Source of the DNA: Pelagicoccus mobilis | Lineage (GTDB): Bacteria; Verrucomicrobiota; Verrucomicrobiia; Opitutales; Opitutaceae | Assembly: GCF_016595505.1 (NCBI RefSeq) | Contig: NZ_JAENIL010000026.1 | Location: 1-64,000, forward strand | Direction of reading: 5' to 3' | Length of the DNA stretch: 64,000 nt | Shown here: piece by piece, positions 55,074 to 62,494 of the stretch | How the letters are laid out: each line of letters begins with the position of its first letter | Position numbering within the stretch: the stretch's first letter is position 1 | Program-made: the position numbers and the translations under genes | The notes under the pieces: generated by a model | Databases searched by the model: none | The model's input: only the letters and a program-made list of their open reading frames with translations | Told to the model about the DNA's origin: nothing

Positions 55074-55098
55074 AAAAAAGCTGCTAGGCGAGCAGCTT
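55074..55098 (-). terminator. Intrinsic terminator overlapping the GbsR gene stop
   Basis: On the minus strand the stem AAGCTGCT/AGCAGCTT with a 5-nt loop is followed by TTTT. It includes the stop codon of the GbsR-family gene. A partial copy of its right half (AAAAAGCTGCTAGCCGAG) occurs at about 54923-54941, beyond the REP-like element. Confidence 0.8.
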
Positions 55099-55593
55099 GA
55101 GAACTTTGGGGAGTAGGGCGCTTTGTTCTTTTGAGGCTACTTTCTCCATGATGGTATTGGCTAGGTCAACGAAGTCATTTAGAGCGGTTAGCTGTTGATG
55201 CAGTTCTTTGCCCTCTGCGGATTTTATCTTTTTCGAGCGATCGATGCAGTGGGAGAGGACCTTGCTGGCTGGTTCGGTTTCACGGCGTTTACGTTCGCGC
55301 GCGACGATGCAGAAGATTTTCCAGGTATCTTTTTCCGCTTCGTAGTGGTCCTTGCGTTCGCCCTTGATCACGATTTGCCGTATCAAGCCCCAGCTTACGA
55401 GCTCGCGGAGGTTTGTATTTGCGTTCCCACGACTGACGGAGAGTTCTAGCATGATGTCGTCGGTGGTCAGCGCTTTGGGGGATACGAGGAGGAGAGCGTG
55501 GATCATGGCCATCGTGCGATTGACGCCCCATTGGCTGCCAAGCGCTCCCCATTGGGTGACGAAGTCTTCTTTGATTTCAGCGAGTTCGTTCAT
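55084..55593 (-). CDS. GbsR/MarR-family transcriptional regulator
   Basis: This 169-residue winged-helix protein matches the GbsR family: QWGALGSQWGVNRTMAMIHALLL, LTTDDIMLELSVSRGNANTNLRELVSWGL and KGERKDHYEAEKDTWKIFCIVARERKRRE. GbsR proteins in Bacillus control choline/betaine genes, but marine Verrucomicrobiota members often stand alone. No osmolyte gene is near. Its ATG is the first in frame, and a terminator overlaps its stop. Confidence 0.85.
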   Translation of the reverse strand: MNELAEIKEDFVTQWGALGSQWGVNRTMAMIHALLLVSPKALTTDDIMLELSVSRGNANTNLRELVSWGLIRQIVIKGERKDHYEAEKDTWKIFCIVARERKRRETEPASKVLSHCIDRSKKIKSAEGKELHQQLTALNDFVDLANTIMEKVASKEQSALLPKVLKLLA

Positions 55594-55627
55594 GAGAAAA
55601 GTTTGTTCTTTCTGATTTCAAATAGCC

Positions 55628-55685
55628 GGTAGCTTGCAGCGTGGCTCGCGCAATGCGTTTGGCCGCTGGGACAGCGGCTGCTACC
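55628..55685. repeat. GTAG-headed REP-like element
   Basis: This 58-bp element starts GGTAGC and ends GCTACC. On the minus strand GTAG is followed by CA and the hairpin GCCGCTG-TCC-CAGCGGC. It lies upstream of the GbsR-family gene start. Confidence 0.5.
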
Positions 55686-55792
55686 TCTTGGGGTTCGAAT
55701 ATTTTGGATTAGGTTTTCAGAAAATACTGAAAATATAATATGTCAAGTTTAGCCGGAAAGCAGGGGAGTGGTTTTGATCTAAGCAAGTGAAG

Positions 55793-56239
55793 CTAGAGAA
55801 GTGGCAGGAATTCGCTGGGCTCTGTCGTGAAGGGCAGTTCTCGTACCTTTTCGCCTTCGGGAGAGAGGATGAGCAAGGTTGGGAAGGCGCGTGTGTTGTA
55901 GCGTTCCATAAAGGCCTCCCCTTCTGGCGATTCGTATTCGATGCGGGCGAAGACGTATTTCTGCTCGATTGCTTTTTGAACCGTAGCGTTTGAGAGGACG
56001 TGTTTGTCGAGACTACGGCAGGACGGGCACCAGATGGCGGAGAGATCGGCTAAAACGAGCTTTTTTTCGGCTTTCGCTTTGGCGAAGGCTTGGTCTAGGG
56101 AGTGGCGTTCCAAAGGCATTTTCTCGAGGACGTTTTCTCCGAGTCGGGTCTGCACTTCGACGTTGATAAAGTAGGCCGCTGCGATTGCGGCGGCGAAAAG
56201 GGCGTACTTGAGCCAGGGCGTTCGTTTGGATTCGGACAT
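55793..56239 (-). CDS. Membrane-anchored thioredoxin-like protein
   Basis: This 148-residue protein has an N-terminal TM anchor (ALFAAAIAAAYFINVEV) and a thioredoxin-like domain with WCPSC at residues 70-74. The cis-Pro segment FPTLLIL and a DsbD-gamma-like beta end (VFARIEYESPEGEAF) are visible. It probably works as a periplasm-facing disulfide reductase or partner of a cytochrome maturation system. No partner gene is adjacent. Confidence 0.85.
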   Translation of the reverse strand: MSESKRTPWLKYALFAAAIAAAYFINVEVQTRLGENVLEKMPLERHSLDQAFAKAKAEKKLVLADLSAIWCPSCRSLDKHVLSNATVQKAIEQKYVFARIEYESPEGEAFMERYNTRAFPTLLILSPEGEKVRELPFTTEPSEFLPLL

Positions 56240-56386
56240 GGTGGATTCGGGATTTCGCTTAACTGAATCGGACTTCTAATTGGAGATTCGGGTAGGCAAA
56301 GCAAGAAACTAGGAAATTCTCCTAGGAGTTTCACCCCCTGAATTTGCAATTGCCAAGCGGCAAGTCGATCCGACAATGGCGGCGAA

Positions 56387-56824
56387 ATGAAAAACAAGCT
56401 CAAGGAACTTCATCAAAAGGCCCGAATCGCTCGCGACGCGACTGCGACTGAAGCCTACGGCGCTGCTTTGGCGGCCATTCAGGAGGGCGAAGTGAGAGCC
56501 AACGAAGATTTCGCGGAAGCGAAGGTTCTCGCGGTGGTGGAGAAAGAGGCGGGCAAGTTTGCCGAGTCGGCGGCGGCGTTTGCGAAGGTTGGCCGCGATG
56601 ACAAGGCGGATGAGATCGCTGCGTGCGCGGATTTACTGAAGGCTTTGCTTCCCGCCAAGCTGGAAGCGGATCAATACCCGCAGCTGGTTGCTGACGCGGT
56701 CGAAGCTACCGGTGCCTCGTCCATGCGTGACATGGGAGCGGTGATGGCGAAGCTAAAGTCGGACAACGGTCCTGCCCTCGATATGAAGCTGGCCTCCGCG
56801 GAGGTTAAGAAAGTCCTAGGCTAG
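56387..56824 (+). CDS. GatB/YqeY-like protein
   Basis: This 145-residue, Ala-rich helical protein resembles YqeY: LLKALLPAKLEADQYPQLVADAVEATGASSMRDMGAVMAKLK in the C-terminal half, with LASAEVKKVLG at the end. YqeY proteins resemble the tail of the amidotransferase GatB and are poorly characterised. Its N-terminal half diverges more (AAIQEGEVRANEDF). Stop codons with the convergent phosphatase gene share a CTAG. Confidence 0.7.
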   Translation: MKNKLKELHQKARIARDATATEAYGAALAAIQEGEVRANEDFAEAKVLAVVEKEAGKFAESAAAFAKVGRDDKADEIAACADLLKALLPAKLEADQYPQLVADAVEATGASSMRDMGAVMAKLKSDNGPALDMKLASAEVKKVLG

Positions 56825-58608
56825 TCTAGGTTTTCCCGCGGGGCGTTAGGAGTCATTTTTACGGCGACGATGCAGATATCGTCGTCGAATTCGTCGGTAC
56901 CGGCCGTGAGTCGGAGGGCGGACTTTATGGTTTTTATCTGGCTGGCCAGGCCGTCGCCTTGGTTGTTGAGGAGAATTTCCTCGAGTTTTTGAATGCCGAA
57001 CTCGTGGCCCATGGCGTCCTTTTGCTCGATGATGCCGTCTGTGTAGAGGAGGAACTCGGTGGTTTCCGTGATCTCAAACTCGTGGCGAACGAATTCCTGT
57101 TCCGGGATCAGGCCGAGGGCGGGCCCGATTTCTGCGGAGGGGCAAGGCTCGAACATTTCGCGTCCGGTCTCGTCTCGGGTTTTCCAGAGCGGGCCGGGGT
57201 GGCCTGCGTTGGCGACTCGGGCGGTGCCGTTCTCGATGTCGAGAATGAGGTAGACCGCGGTGGTGAAGCGTGGGAATTCCTGGTCTTCCGCGAGGGCGCA
57301 GAGGCGTTTGTTGAGCTGGGCTAGGACTTTGGCAGGCTGGTCGAGGATGGCTGAAAACTCGGAAATGAGCCCGCGGAGCAGCATGGTGACGAGGGCGGCT
57401 TTAACGCCGTGTCCCATGACGTCGCAGACGAGGATGCCTAGCTTGGTGTCGGAAATGGGGATGAGATCGAAGAAGTCGCCGGCGAGGTGATGGCTCGGTT
57501 TGTAGAAGTAGCTGGCTTCAACGTTCCAGCTTGGCCCGTGGCGAAGGAAGCTCCGCTCCTGGTCGAAGCCCATGGACATGAGCGTTTCCTGTAGTTGGCG
57601 AGCGACGAGGAGTTCGGCTTCGAACTGGGCGTTCTTCATTCCGAGCTGCTTCGAGAGGTGGCGGGCTTCTTCTTCCGCCTTCTTTTGCTCGGTGATGTCG
57701 TAGGTCATGCCTACGATCCCCTCGATACTGCCGTCGCGGCCTTTGAGCGGGACCTTGGAGGTCACGATCCAGGTGCTTTCTTTGAAAACGGTGAGATCGT
57801 TGTCGATTTGGTTGAGAATGGAATGGCCTTCACGGACGCGTTTGTCCTCTTCGCGGATGCGGTTGACGCGCTCTTCGTCGCTGAATTCGGAGAGTCGGTG
57901 CCCGATGATCTCGCGGGAGCGTTTTATGCCGAGGGCGTCCTTGTAGGTCTGATTGGCGAGGACGAATCGGTCGTCTGGGTCACGCACGAAGATGCGGCAC
58001 GGGAGGATCTGGATGATGAGGTCGAGCAGGTTGCGTTGGCGCTCGACTTCACGCTCGGCGAGGTAGCGAGTGGTGATGTCCCGGGAGATGCCGAAGGTGC
58101 CTCGGATGCGGCCGTCGCTGTCACGTAGCGGCAGTTTGCTGGAGATGATGAAGCGCTGGCGGTTGTTTTCGCCCCGGACGTGTTTCTCCTCGTGGAGGCT
58201 GTAGCCGACTCCGGTTTCGATGATTTCTTGCTCATCCTGGAACTGGGTCGCGGCGAAATCTTCGGGGAAATAGTCGAAATCCGACATGCCGATGGCGTCG
58301 TTGGGGTCGTCCAGGCCGAGAAACTTGGCTTGGGCTCGGTTGACGCAGATGAAGCGGCTGCGCAGGTCCTTGAAGTAGACGTGGTCGGGGAGGTTGTCCA
58401 TGAGCTGCCAGAATAGGAGCTCGGGGTTGTTTTCCTCGCTGAGGTTTTCGCGTTGTTTCTTTCCCTGTTCGTAGGCTGCGTCGAGGGCGGCTTTGAGGGC
58501 GTTTGGCGAAAAGCTGAGCTTTTTGTCCTCGGGAGCGGTTGAGTCGTACCCCGGCAAGGTGCTGGCGATACTTTTCAAGGATTGGTATGTGGACGGATCC
58601 AAGGACAT
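56821..58608 (-). CDS. PAS-PAS-PP2C (SpoIIE/RsbU-type) protein phosphatase
   Basis: This 595-residue signalling protein has two PAS domains (about 65-190, LPDHVYFKDLRSRFICVNRA; about 190-310, IQILPCRIFVRDPDDRF). A coiled coil at about 310-350 is followed by a PP2C-like SpoIIE domain at about 370-585, with LAGDFFDLIPISDTKLGILVCDVMGHG and LLYTDGIIEQKDA carrying metal-binding Asp residues. Such proteins dephosphorylate anti-sigma antagonists. No partner-switch genes are nearby, so its target is unknown. Confidence 0.88.
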   Translation of the reverse strand: MSLDPSTYQSLKSIASTLPGYDSTAPEDKKLSFSPNALKAALDAAYEQGKKQRENLSEENNPELLFWQLMDNLPDHVYFKDLRSRFICVNRAQAKFLGLDDPNDAIGMSDFDYFPEDFAATQFQDEQEIIETGVGYSLHEEKHVRGENNRQRFIISSKLPLRDSDGRIRGTFGISRDITTRYLAEREVERQRNLLDLIIQILPCRIFVRDPDDRFVLANQTYKDALGIKRSREIIGHRLSEFSDEERVNRIREEDKRVREGHSILNQIDNDLTVFKESTWIVTSKVPLKGRDGSIEGIVGMTYDITEQKKAEEEARHLSKQLGMKNAQFEAELLVARQLQETLMSMGFDQERSFLRHGPSWNVEASYFYKPSHHLAGDFFDLIPISDTKLGILVCDVMGHGVKAALVTMLLRGLISEFSAILDQPAKVLAQLNKRLCALAEDQEFPRFTTAVYLILDIENGTARVANAGHPGPLWKTRDETGREMFEPCPSAEIGPALGLIPEQEFVRHEFEITETTEFLLYTDGIIEQKDAMGHEFGIQKLEEILLNNQGDGLASQIKTIKSALRLTAGTDEFDDDICIVAVKMTPNAPRENLD

Positions 58609-59051
58609 TTTGAGATAAGTTAGCTAGTCCTGATGGCTTGCCAAGTAGGTAAGTTCGAAATCGCTAGAGCGAATTGTGAGGTAAAGATGGAGATTTGGGG
58701 GATTGGGCTCATTGTATCCAGCGGTGAATACGGGGGCGATAGGTAGCGGAGTTCGGTTTATTGAATGGTTCGACGGATTGGTGGCTTGCTGCAACGGCTA
58801 GACAAGCGTCTTGAGCATTTCGATACGTTTCAGACCCTTGTGTGGTTTCAAGGATCCTTTGAACTTTTTTTGGGGGCTGTAAAAAAATGGAGGATTCGGG
58901 GATTCTTTGAATGGCGGATTAGTTTTGCGTAACCAGAGCGAGGCTCTGTTCGTATATGGGCGTAGTCAGTGGGTTCCCTGAGTCAATTATGGGTTTGAAG
59001 CAAATAAAAGCCCGAACAGTCTGACTTTCGAATTCGCTGCTCTCTTCTATC
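58609..59051. other. Gene-free region between divergent phosphatase and TolC genes
   Basis: These 443 bases contain no ORF with family features. A quasi-palindrome TTCAAGGATCCTTTGAA (58847-58863) is followed by a T run but lacks a loop of normal size. No RNA gene is recognised. Confidence 0.45.
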
Positions 59052-60398
59052 ATGCGTACACTGAATCACTTTCGACGTTTTCTGGGACTAAGCTCGCTTG
59101 TCGCGACAACTTGGATTTCCGCCCAGACAAATTCCTACGAAATTCCGGATCGACTGGATTTGCCGACGGCTCTGGGATTCGCTCTCGAGTATAACTTCGA
59201 TATCCTGAAGGCGAAGAAGCGTATCGAGGAGCAGAATGGTTTGGTCATCGAGGTGCGCGCTCAGGCTCTGCCGGACGTATCGGTGGGCGGCGAATATTTC
59301 GAATTGGATGAGGGCTTGAGCGATCCGGATGGATTTGGTCCGCCGGTGAGTACGCAGTGGTCGCTGGCGCTTAGGGCGCGTCAGACGCTTTACTCGGGGG
59401 GAGGCGTGCGAGCGGCTTTGCGTCTGCAGGACTTGATCGAGGAGTCGGCCCTTCTGGAGCTAGAAGCGGTGATCAACAATGTGCTTCTCGACACTCGTGT
59501 GGCGTACTACACGGCGCTATTGGCTCGGGCTCGAATCGGAGTGCAGGAGGAGAACATGGTGCTCCTGGAGGAGCTGCTGGAAAACGAGAAGAATCACTAC
59601 GAGGTCGGGACGGGATCTCGCTTCGAGGTGTTGCGGGCGGAGGTTTCGCTAGCGAACGCGCGACCGGACCTGATTCAGGCTCGGAACGATTTTCGTCTCA
59701 GCATCGAAGAGCTGCGGCAGTTGCTCGGGTATGTGGCCGGTGTCAGGGCGGATCAGCGTAAGGTGCCGGAACTGCTAGGTGAGCTGGCGTATTCGCAGTC
59801 GCAATACGATCTCGCTTCCTCTCTCTTGAAAGCTCACGAGGAGCGACCAGAGTTGAAACGTTTGGAGAAACTCGTCTCGGCTCAAGAGGAGGGAGTGGTG
59901 ATTGCTCGCTCTGGATATCGTCCCGAGGTGGCTTTGATTGGCGCGTATCAATTTAACAAGGCGAACGAGTCATCGAGTTTTGACAATGCTCTGGATGGCT
60001 GGGTCGCGGGCCTAGAGGTTAATGTGCCGATCTTCGATGGGCGCCGGACGCGCGGGCAAGTTGTGCAGGCGAAGTCCCAGCTGGAGCAGGCTGAAATCGA
60101 ACTTCAGCAAAGCAAGTTGGCAGTAGAAGTCGAAGTGCGTCGAGCCTACTCGGACATGCAGGCGGCGGCTGAATTGGCGGACGCGAGCATTCAGGTGGTT
60201 GAGCAGGCGGAGGAAGCGCTTAACCTAGCGGATGTGCGTTACGAGGCGGGAGATGCGAGCCAGCTCGACGTTTTGCAGGCTCGGGTCTCGCTGACTGAGT
60301 CGCGGCTCAATCAGGAGGAGGCGTTTTTCAGCTACAATGTGGCAGTGGCTCAGCTGCGCCGCGCGATTGGCTTAACGGACACAGCTTTCTCGAAATAA
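59052..60398 (+). CDS. TolC-family outer-membrane channel protein
   Basis: This 448-residue protein has a signal peptide (LSSLVATTWISAQ) and TolC-type repeats: DLPTALGFALEYNFDILKAK, LRARQTLYSGGGVRAALRLQ, GSRFEVLRAEVSLANARPDLI in the first half, and VNVPIFDGRRTRGQVVQAKS, ASQLDVLQARVSLTESRLNQ in the second. It lacks a lipobox, unlike the two NodT-type channels at 26-30 kb. No inner-membrane partner is adjacent, so it may serve a distant exporter. Confidence 0.88.
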   Translation: MRTLNHFRRFLGLSSLVATTWISAQTNSYEIPDRLDLPTALGFALEYNFDILKAKKRIEEQNGLVIEVRAQALPDVSVGGEYFELDEGLSDPDGFGPPVSTQWSLALRARQTLYSGGGVRAALRLQDLIEESALLELEAVINNVLLDTRVAYYTALLARARIGVQEENMVLLEELLENEKNHYEVGTGSRFEVLRAEVSLANARPDLIQARNDFRLSIEELRQLLGYVAGVRADQRKVPELLGELAYSQSQYDLASSLLKAHEERPELKRLEKLVSAQEEGVVIARSGYRPEVALIGAYQFNKANESSSFDNALDGWVAGLEVNVPIFDGRRTRGQVVQAKSQLEQAEIELQQSKLAVEVEVRRAYSDMQAAAELADASIQVVEQAEEALNLADVRYEAGDASQLDVLQARVSLTESRLNQEEAFFSYNVAVAQLRRAIGLTDTAFSK

Positions 60399-60414
60399 GG
60401 AGCTGTCTCTGGGC

Positions 60415-61191
60415 CTACTCTCCTGCGGTGAAGCTGTTTCCGGTGGCGGCCCAGTAGATGCCGCCGTAGACGTGGTGCATGAAGTCGGTGTCCGAGTAAG
60501 TGGATGGCAAGTGGCCGAGAGCTGTGTAGAAGGCACGGCCGCCGTCGTAATTTCGGTACCAGCTGACCGGGTGAAAGTCGCCCATGCCGTGGCCGCGTTT
60601 TTCTCCCCAATTCGCTTCGGGATTGTAGGTCTTTTCGTCGACGCTCATGAGATAGATGAGCTCGTCGCTGCGAGGCGCGTCGAATTCGTACCACTCGTCG
60701 GTGAAGATGAATTTGGGGGCGAAGCGGTCCATGCCGGGAAAATTGGGATCCTCGACCTTGAGCACGGCGGTTTGCACGGCGGGGTGGATGTGGAACATGT
60801 GGCCGACCATCTCGGTGTACCAATCCCAGTCGTACTCAGTGTCGGCGGCGCTGTGAATGCCCACGTAGCCGCCTCCGTTTTGGATGTAGCGTTCGAAGGC
60901 TGCTTGTTGCTCGTCGTTTAGGACGTCGCCGGTGGTGAGAAGAAAGATCACCACGTCGAAGTTTTTAAGCGATTCGTCGTGGAAGAAACGGTCGGTGTGC
61001 TCCGTCCAAGTGAGGCTGAAGTCGTGCAGTTTGGAGAGCTTTTCCATGGCGGTGACTCCGGCGTTTACGGAGTCGTGGTGCCAGCCGTTTGTCTTGGTGT
61101 ACAAAAGAGCTTTGAATTGCTGAGCGACGCCGTTGGTGGCTGCGAAGCAGAGGGCGAGCAAGAGAAACGATGCGAACTTTTTTGGAGTCAT
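60415..61191 (-). CDS. ThuA domain-containing secreted protein
   Basis: This 258-residue exported protein (signal MTPKKFASFLLLALCFAAT) has a ThuA-type class I amidotransferase-like fold: FKALLYTKTNGWHHDSVNAG at the start, FVIFLLTTGDVLNDEQQAAF near 85, GGGYVGIHSAADTEYDWDWY near 120, and GDFHPVSWYRNYDGGRAFYTALGH near 210. Family members are connected with sugar metabolism, and some act with Gfo/Idh oxidoreductases. The catalytic Cys expected of true amidotransferases is not visible. It is convergent with tolC. Confidence 0.85.
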   Translation of the reverse strand: MTPKKFASFLLLALCFAATNGVAQQFKALLYTKTNGWHHDSVNAGVTAMEKLSKLHDFSLTWTEHTDRFFHDESLKNFDVVIFLLTTGDVLNDEQQAAFERYIQNGGGYVGIHSAADTEYDWDWYTEMVGHMFHIHPAVQTAVLKVEDPNFPGMDRFAPKFIFTDEWYEFDAPRSDELIYLMSVDEKTYNPEANWGEKRGHGMGDFHPVSWYRNYDGGRAFYTALGHLPSTYSDTDFMHHVYGGIYWAATGNSFTAGE

Positions 61192-61321
61192 GATGGCTGA
61201 GCTTCGCTCAAATGGGACGCAGGTAAAAGAGAATTACGTGCTACGGTGCTCTTACTATTGGGCTGTCGGGATGTTGATTGGGGCTGGATTCCTCCCTTGG
61301 AGATGGTAGTGCTGTGCTCCT

Positions 61322-62479
61322 ATGGTCTCTCCCATTTCAAGCCCCCAGCGTCGGTTTTGCCCGGCAAGCGGCAAATCGATTGAGGTGAAGCGTTGTGTGT
61401 CGACGCGAATTCTGGAAGCGAACTGTCCGATGAGCTGCCCCTTCAATCCGTTTAATCCGGAGGCGCCGAAGGCGTTTGACGCGATCGTGGGCTTGGGCTT
61501 GGCGGCGGCAGGGCGCTGGCTCGAGCAATTGCTGACTCCGAGGGAGTGGGCTCGGCATGTGGACGCGATGGATCGACGTTTTGCGCCGGAGAGGGATTTG
61601 CCTCTCATTTCGTATGAGGCGCAGCGGCTTGTGCTGCGGAAAGCCTTGGATGGAGTGGCGTTTCCTGAGGTTAGACGGGCGCTTCTGGATAAGGAGGAGA
61701 GTGGCTTGAAGAGCGATGCTCGTCTCGTATTTGAAAAATTGGCACAGAGCGAAGCAAAGCTGGTGCAGATCGTGCAGCCGAATCCTGGCTTGCCGTACTA
61801 CACGGTGAAAGACCTCTACGGCGGTGGCGAGTATCTGTATGTGGATTTTGGGGATCAAGAGCCTTTGGAAGCGGGAGCTTTGATGTTTGGCCGCTTTTTG
61901 GTTCATGAGAATTGTCTGTACGTGATTCCCGGAGTGTTTGTAGGGACGCCGGATGTGCTTGGGCAAATCCAGGAGGAAATCGAAGAGTATCTAGGTGAGG
62001 GGCCGACGAGGATCCCTGCTGCTTTGCAAGAGGCGGTTCCGGAGGTTTGGAACATTTGCGCCCAGATCCAGGATGAGCGGGATGGTCTAGGAACGCCGCC
62101 GGCGCCAGGTGAGGGCGATCCGGTGCAAGAAGACCCTTGCCGGGTCAGCTTTTTCCTTGATGCGGAAAAGCACAATGCTGTGGCGGCCTTGGATCGTCAT
62201 CCGTTTTTCAACCGTTACGAGGGAGAGGTCGTTTTGTTCGAAGGTGAGTCTGAGACGATATTCGATGTCTATGTTTTGCCCGAGACGGCTCCGCCGATCG
62301 CGGCGTTGGAGGGAGAGGAAGAGTTGGAAGGCGCTCCGCCTAGCCAAGGTGAAGTCGTGCGGGTGGGCTCGGTGTACGTCGCTCGGGAGAAGATGACGAT
62401 CACTGCGTTGAACCCGATCGAGATGGAGCTGCTCAAAGGGTTGGTGTTGCAAATCGTGGCTTTGCCGAACGAAGCTTAG
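61322..62479 (+). CDS. Protein of unknown function
   Basis: I do not recognise this protein of up to 385 residues. Starts are unclear: ATG 61322, or ATG 61430 giving about 349 residues. The second avoids a low-complexity leader. It lacks a signal peptide or TM helix. A Cys-containing N-terminal region (RFCPASGKSIEVKRC) is followed by helices, and then by a beta-rich middle (PYYTVKDLYGGGEYLYVDFG) and a Glu-rich C-terminal part with LFEGESETIFDVYVLPETA. The layout weakly resembles SEC-C-motif proteins, but the motif is not clear. Confidence 0.45.
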   Translation: MVSPISSPQRRFCPASGKSIEVKRCVSTRILEANCPMSCPFNPFNPEAPKAFDAIVGLGLAAAGRWLEQLLTPREWARHVDAMDRRFAPERDLPLISYEAQRLVLRKALDGVAFPEVRRALLDKEESGLKSDARLVFEKLAQSEAKLVQIVQPNPGLPYYTVKDLYGGGEYLYVDFGDQEPLEAGALMFGRFLVHENCLYVIPGVFVGTPDVLGQIQEEIEEYLGEGPTRIPAALQEAVPEVWNICAQIQDERDGLGTPPAPGEGDPVQEDPCRVSFFLDAEKHNAVAALDRHPFFNRYEGEVVLFEGESETIFDVYVLPETAPPIAALEGEEELEGAPPSQGEVVRVGSVYVAREKMTITALNPIEMELLKGLVLQIVALPNEA

Positions 62480-62494
62480 TTCCACACGAGCCGC

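Noticed and set aside
58847-58863. Quasi-palindrome with T run before the TolC gene
   Set aside because: The stem has no room for a loop and the sites of transcription are on either side; it is not convincing as a terminator.
61337-61966. 209-residue minus-strand frame opposite the unknown gene
   Set aside because: Arg/His-rich translation typical of antisense reading; no domain.
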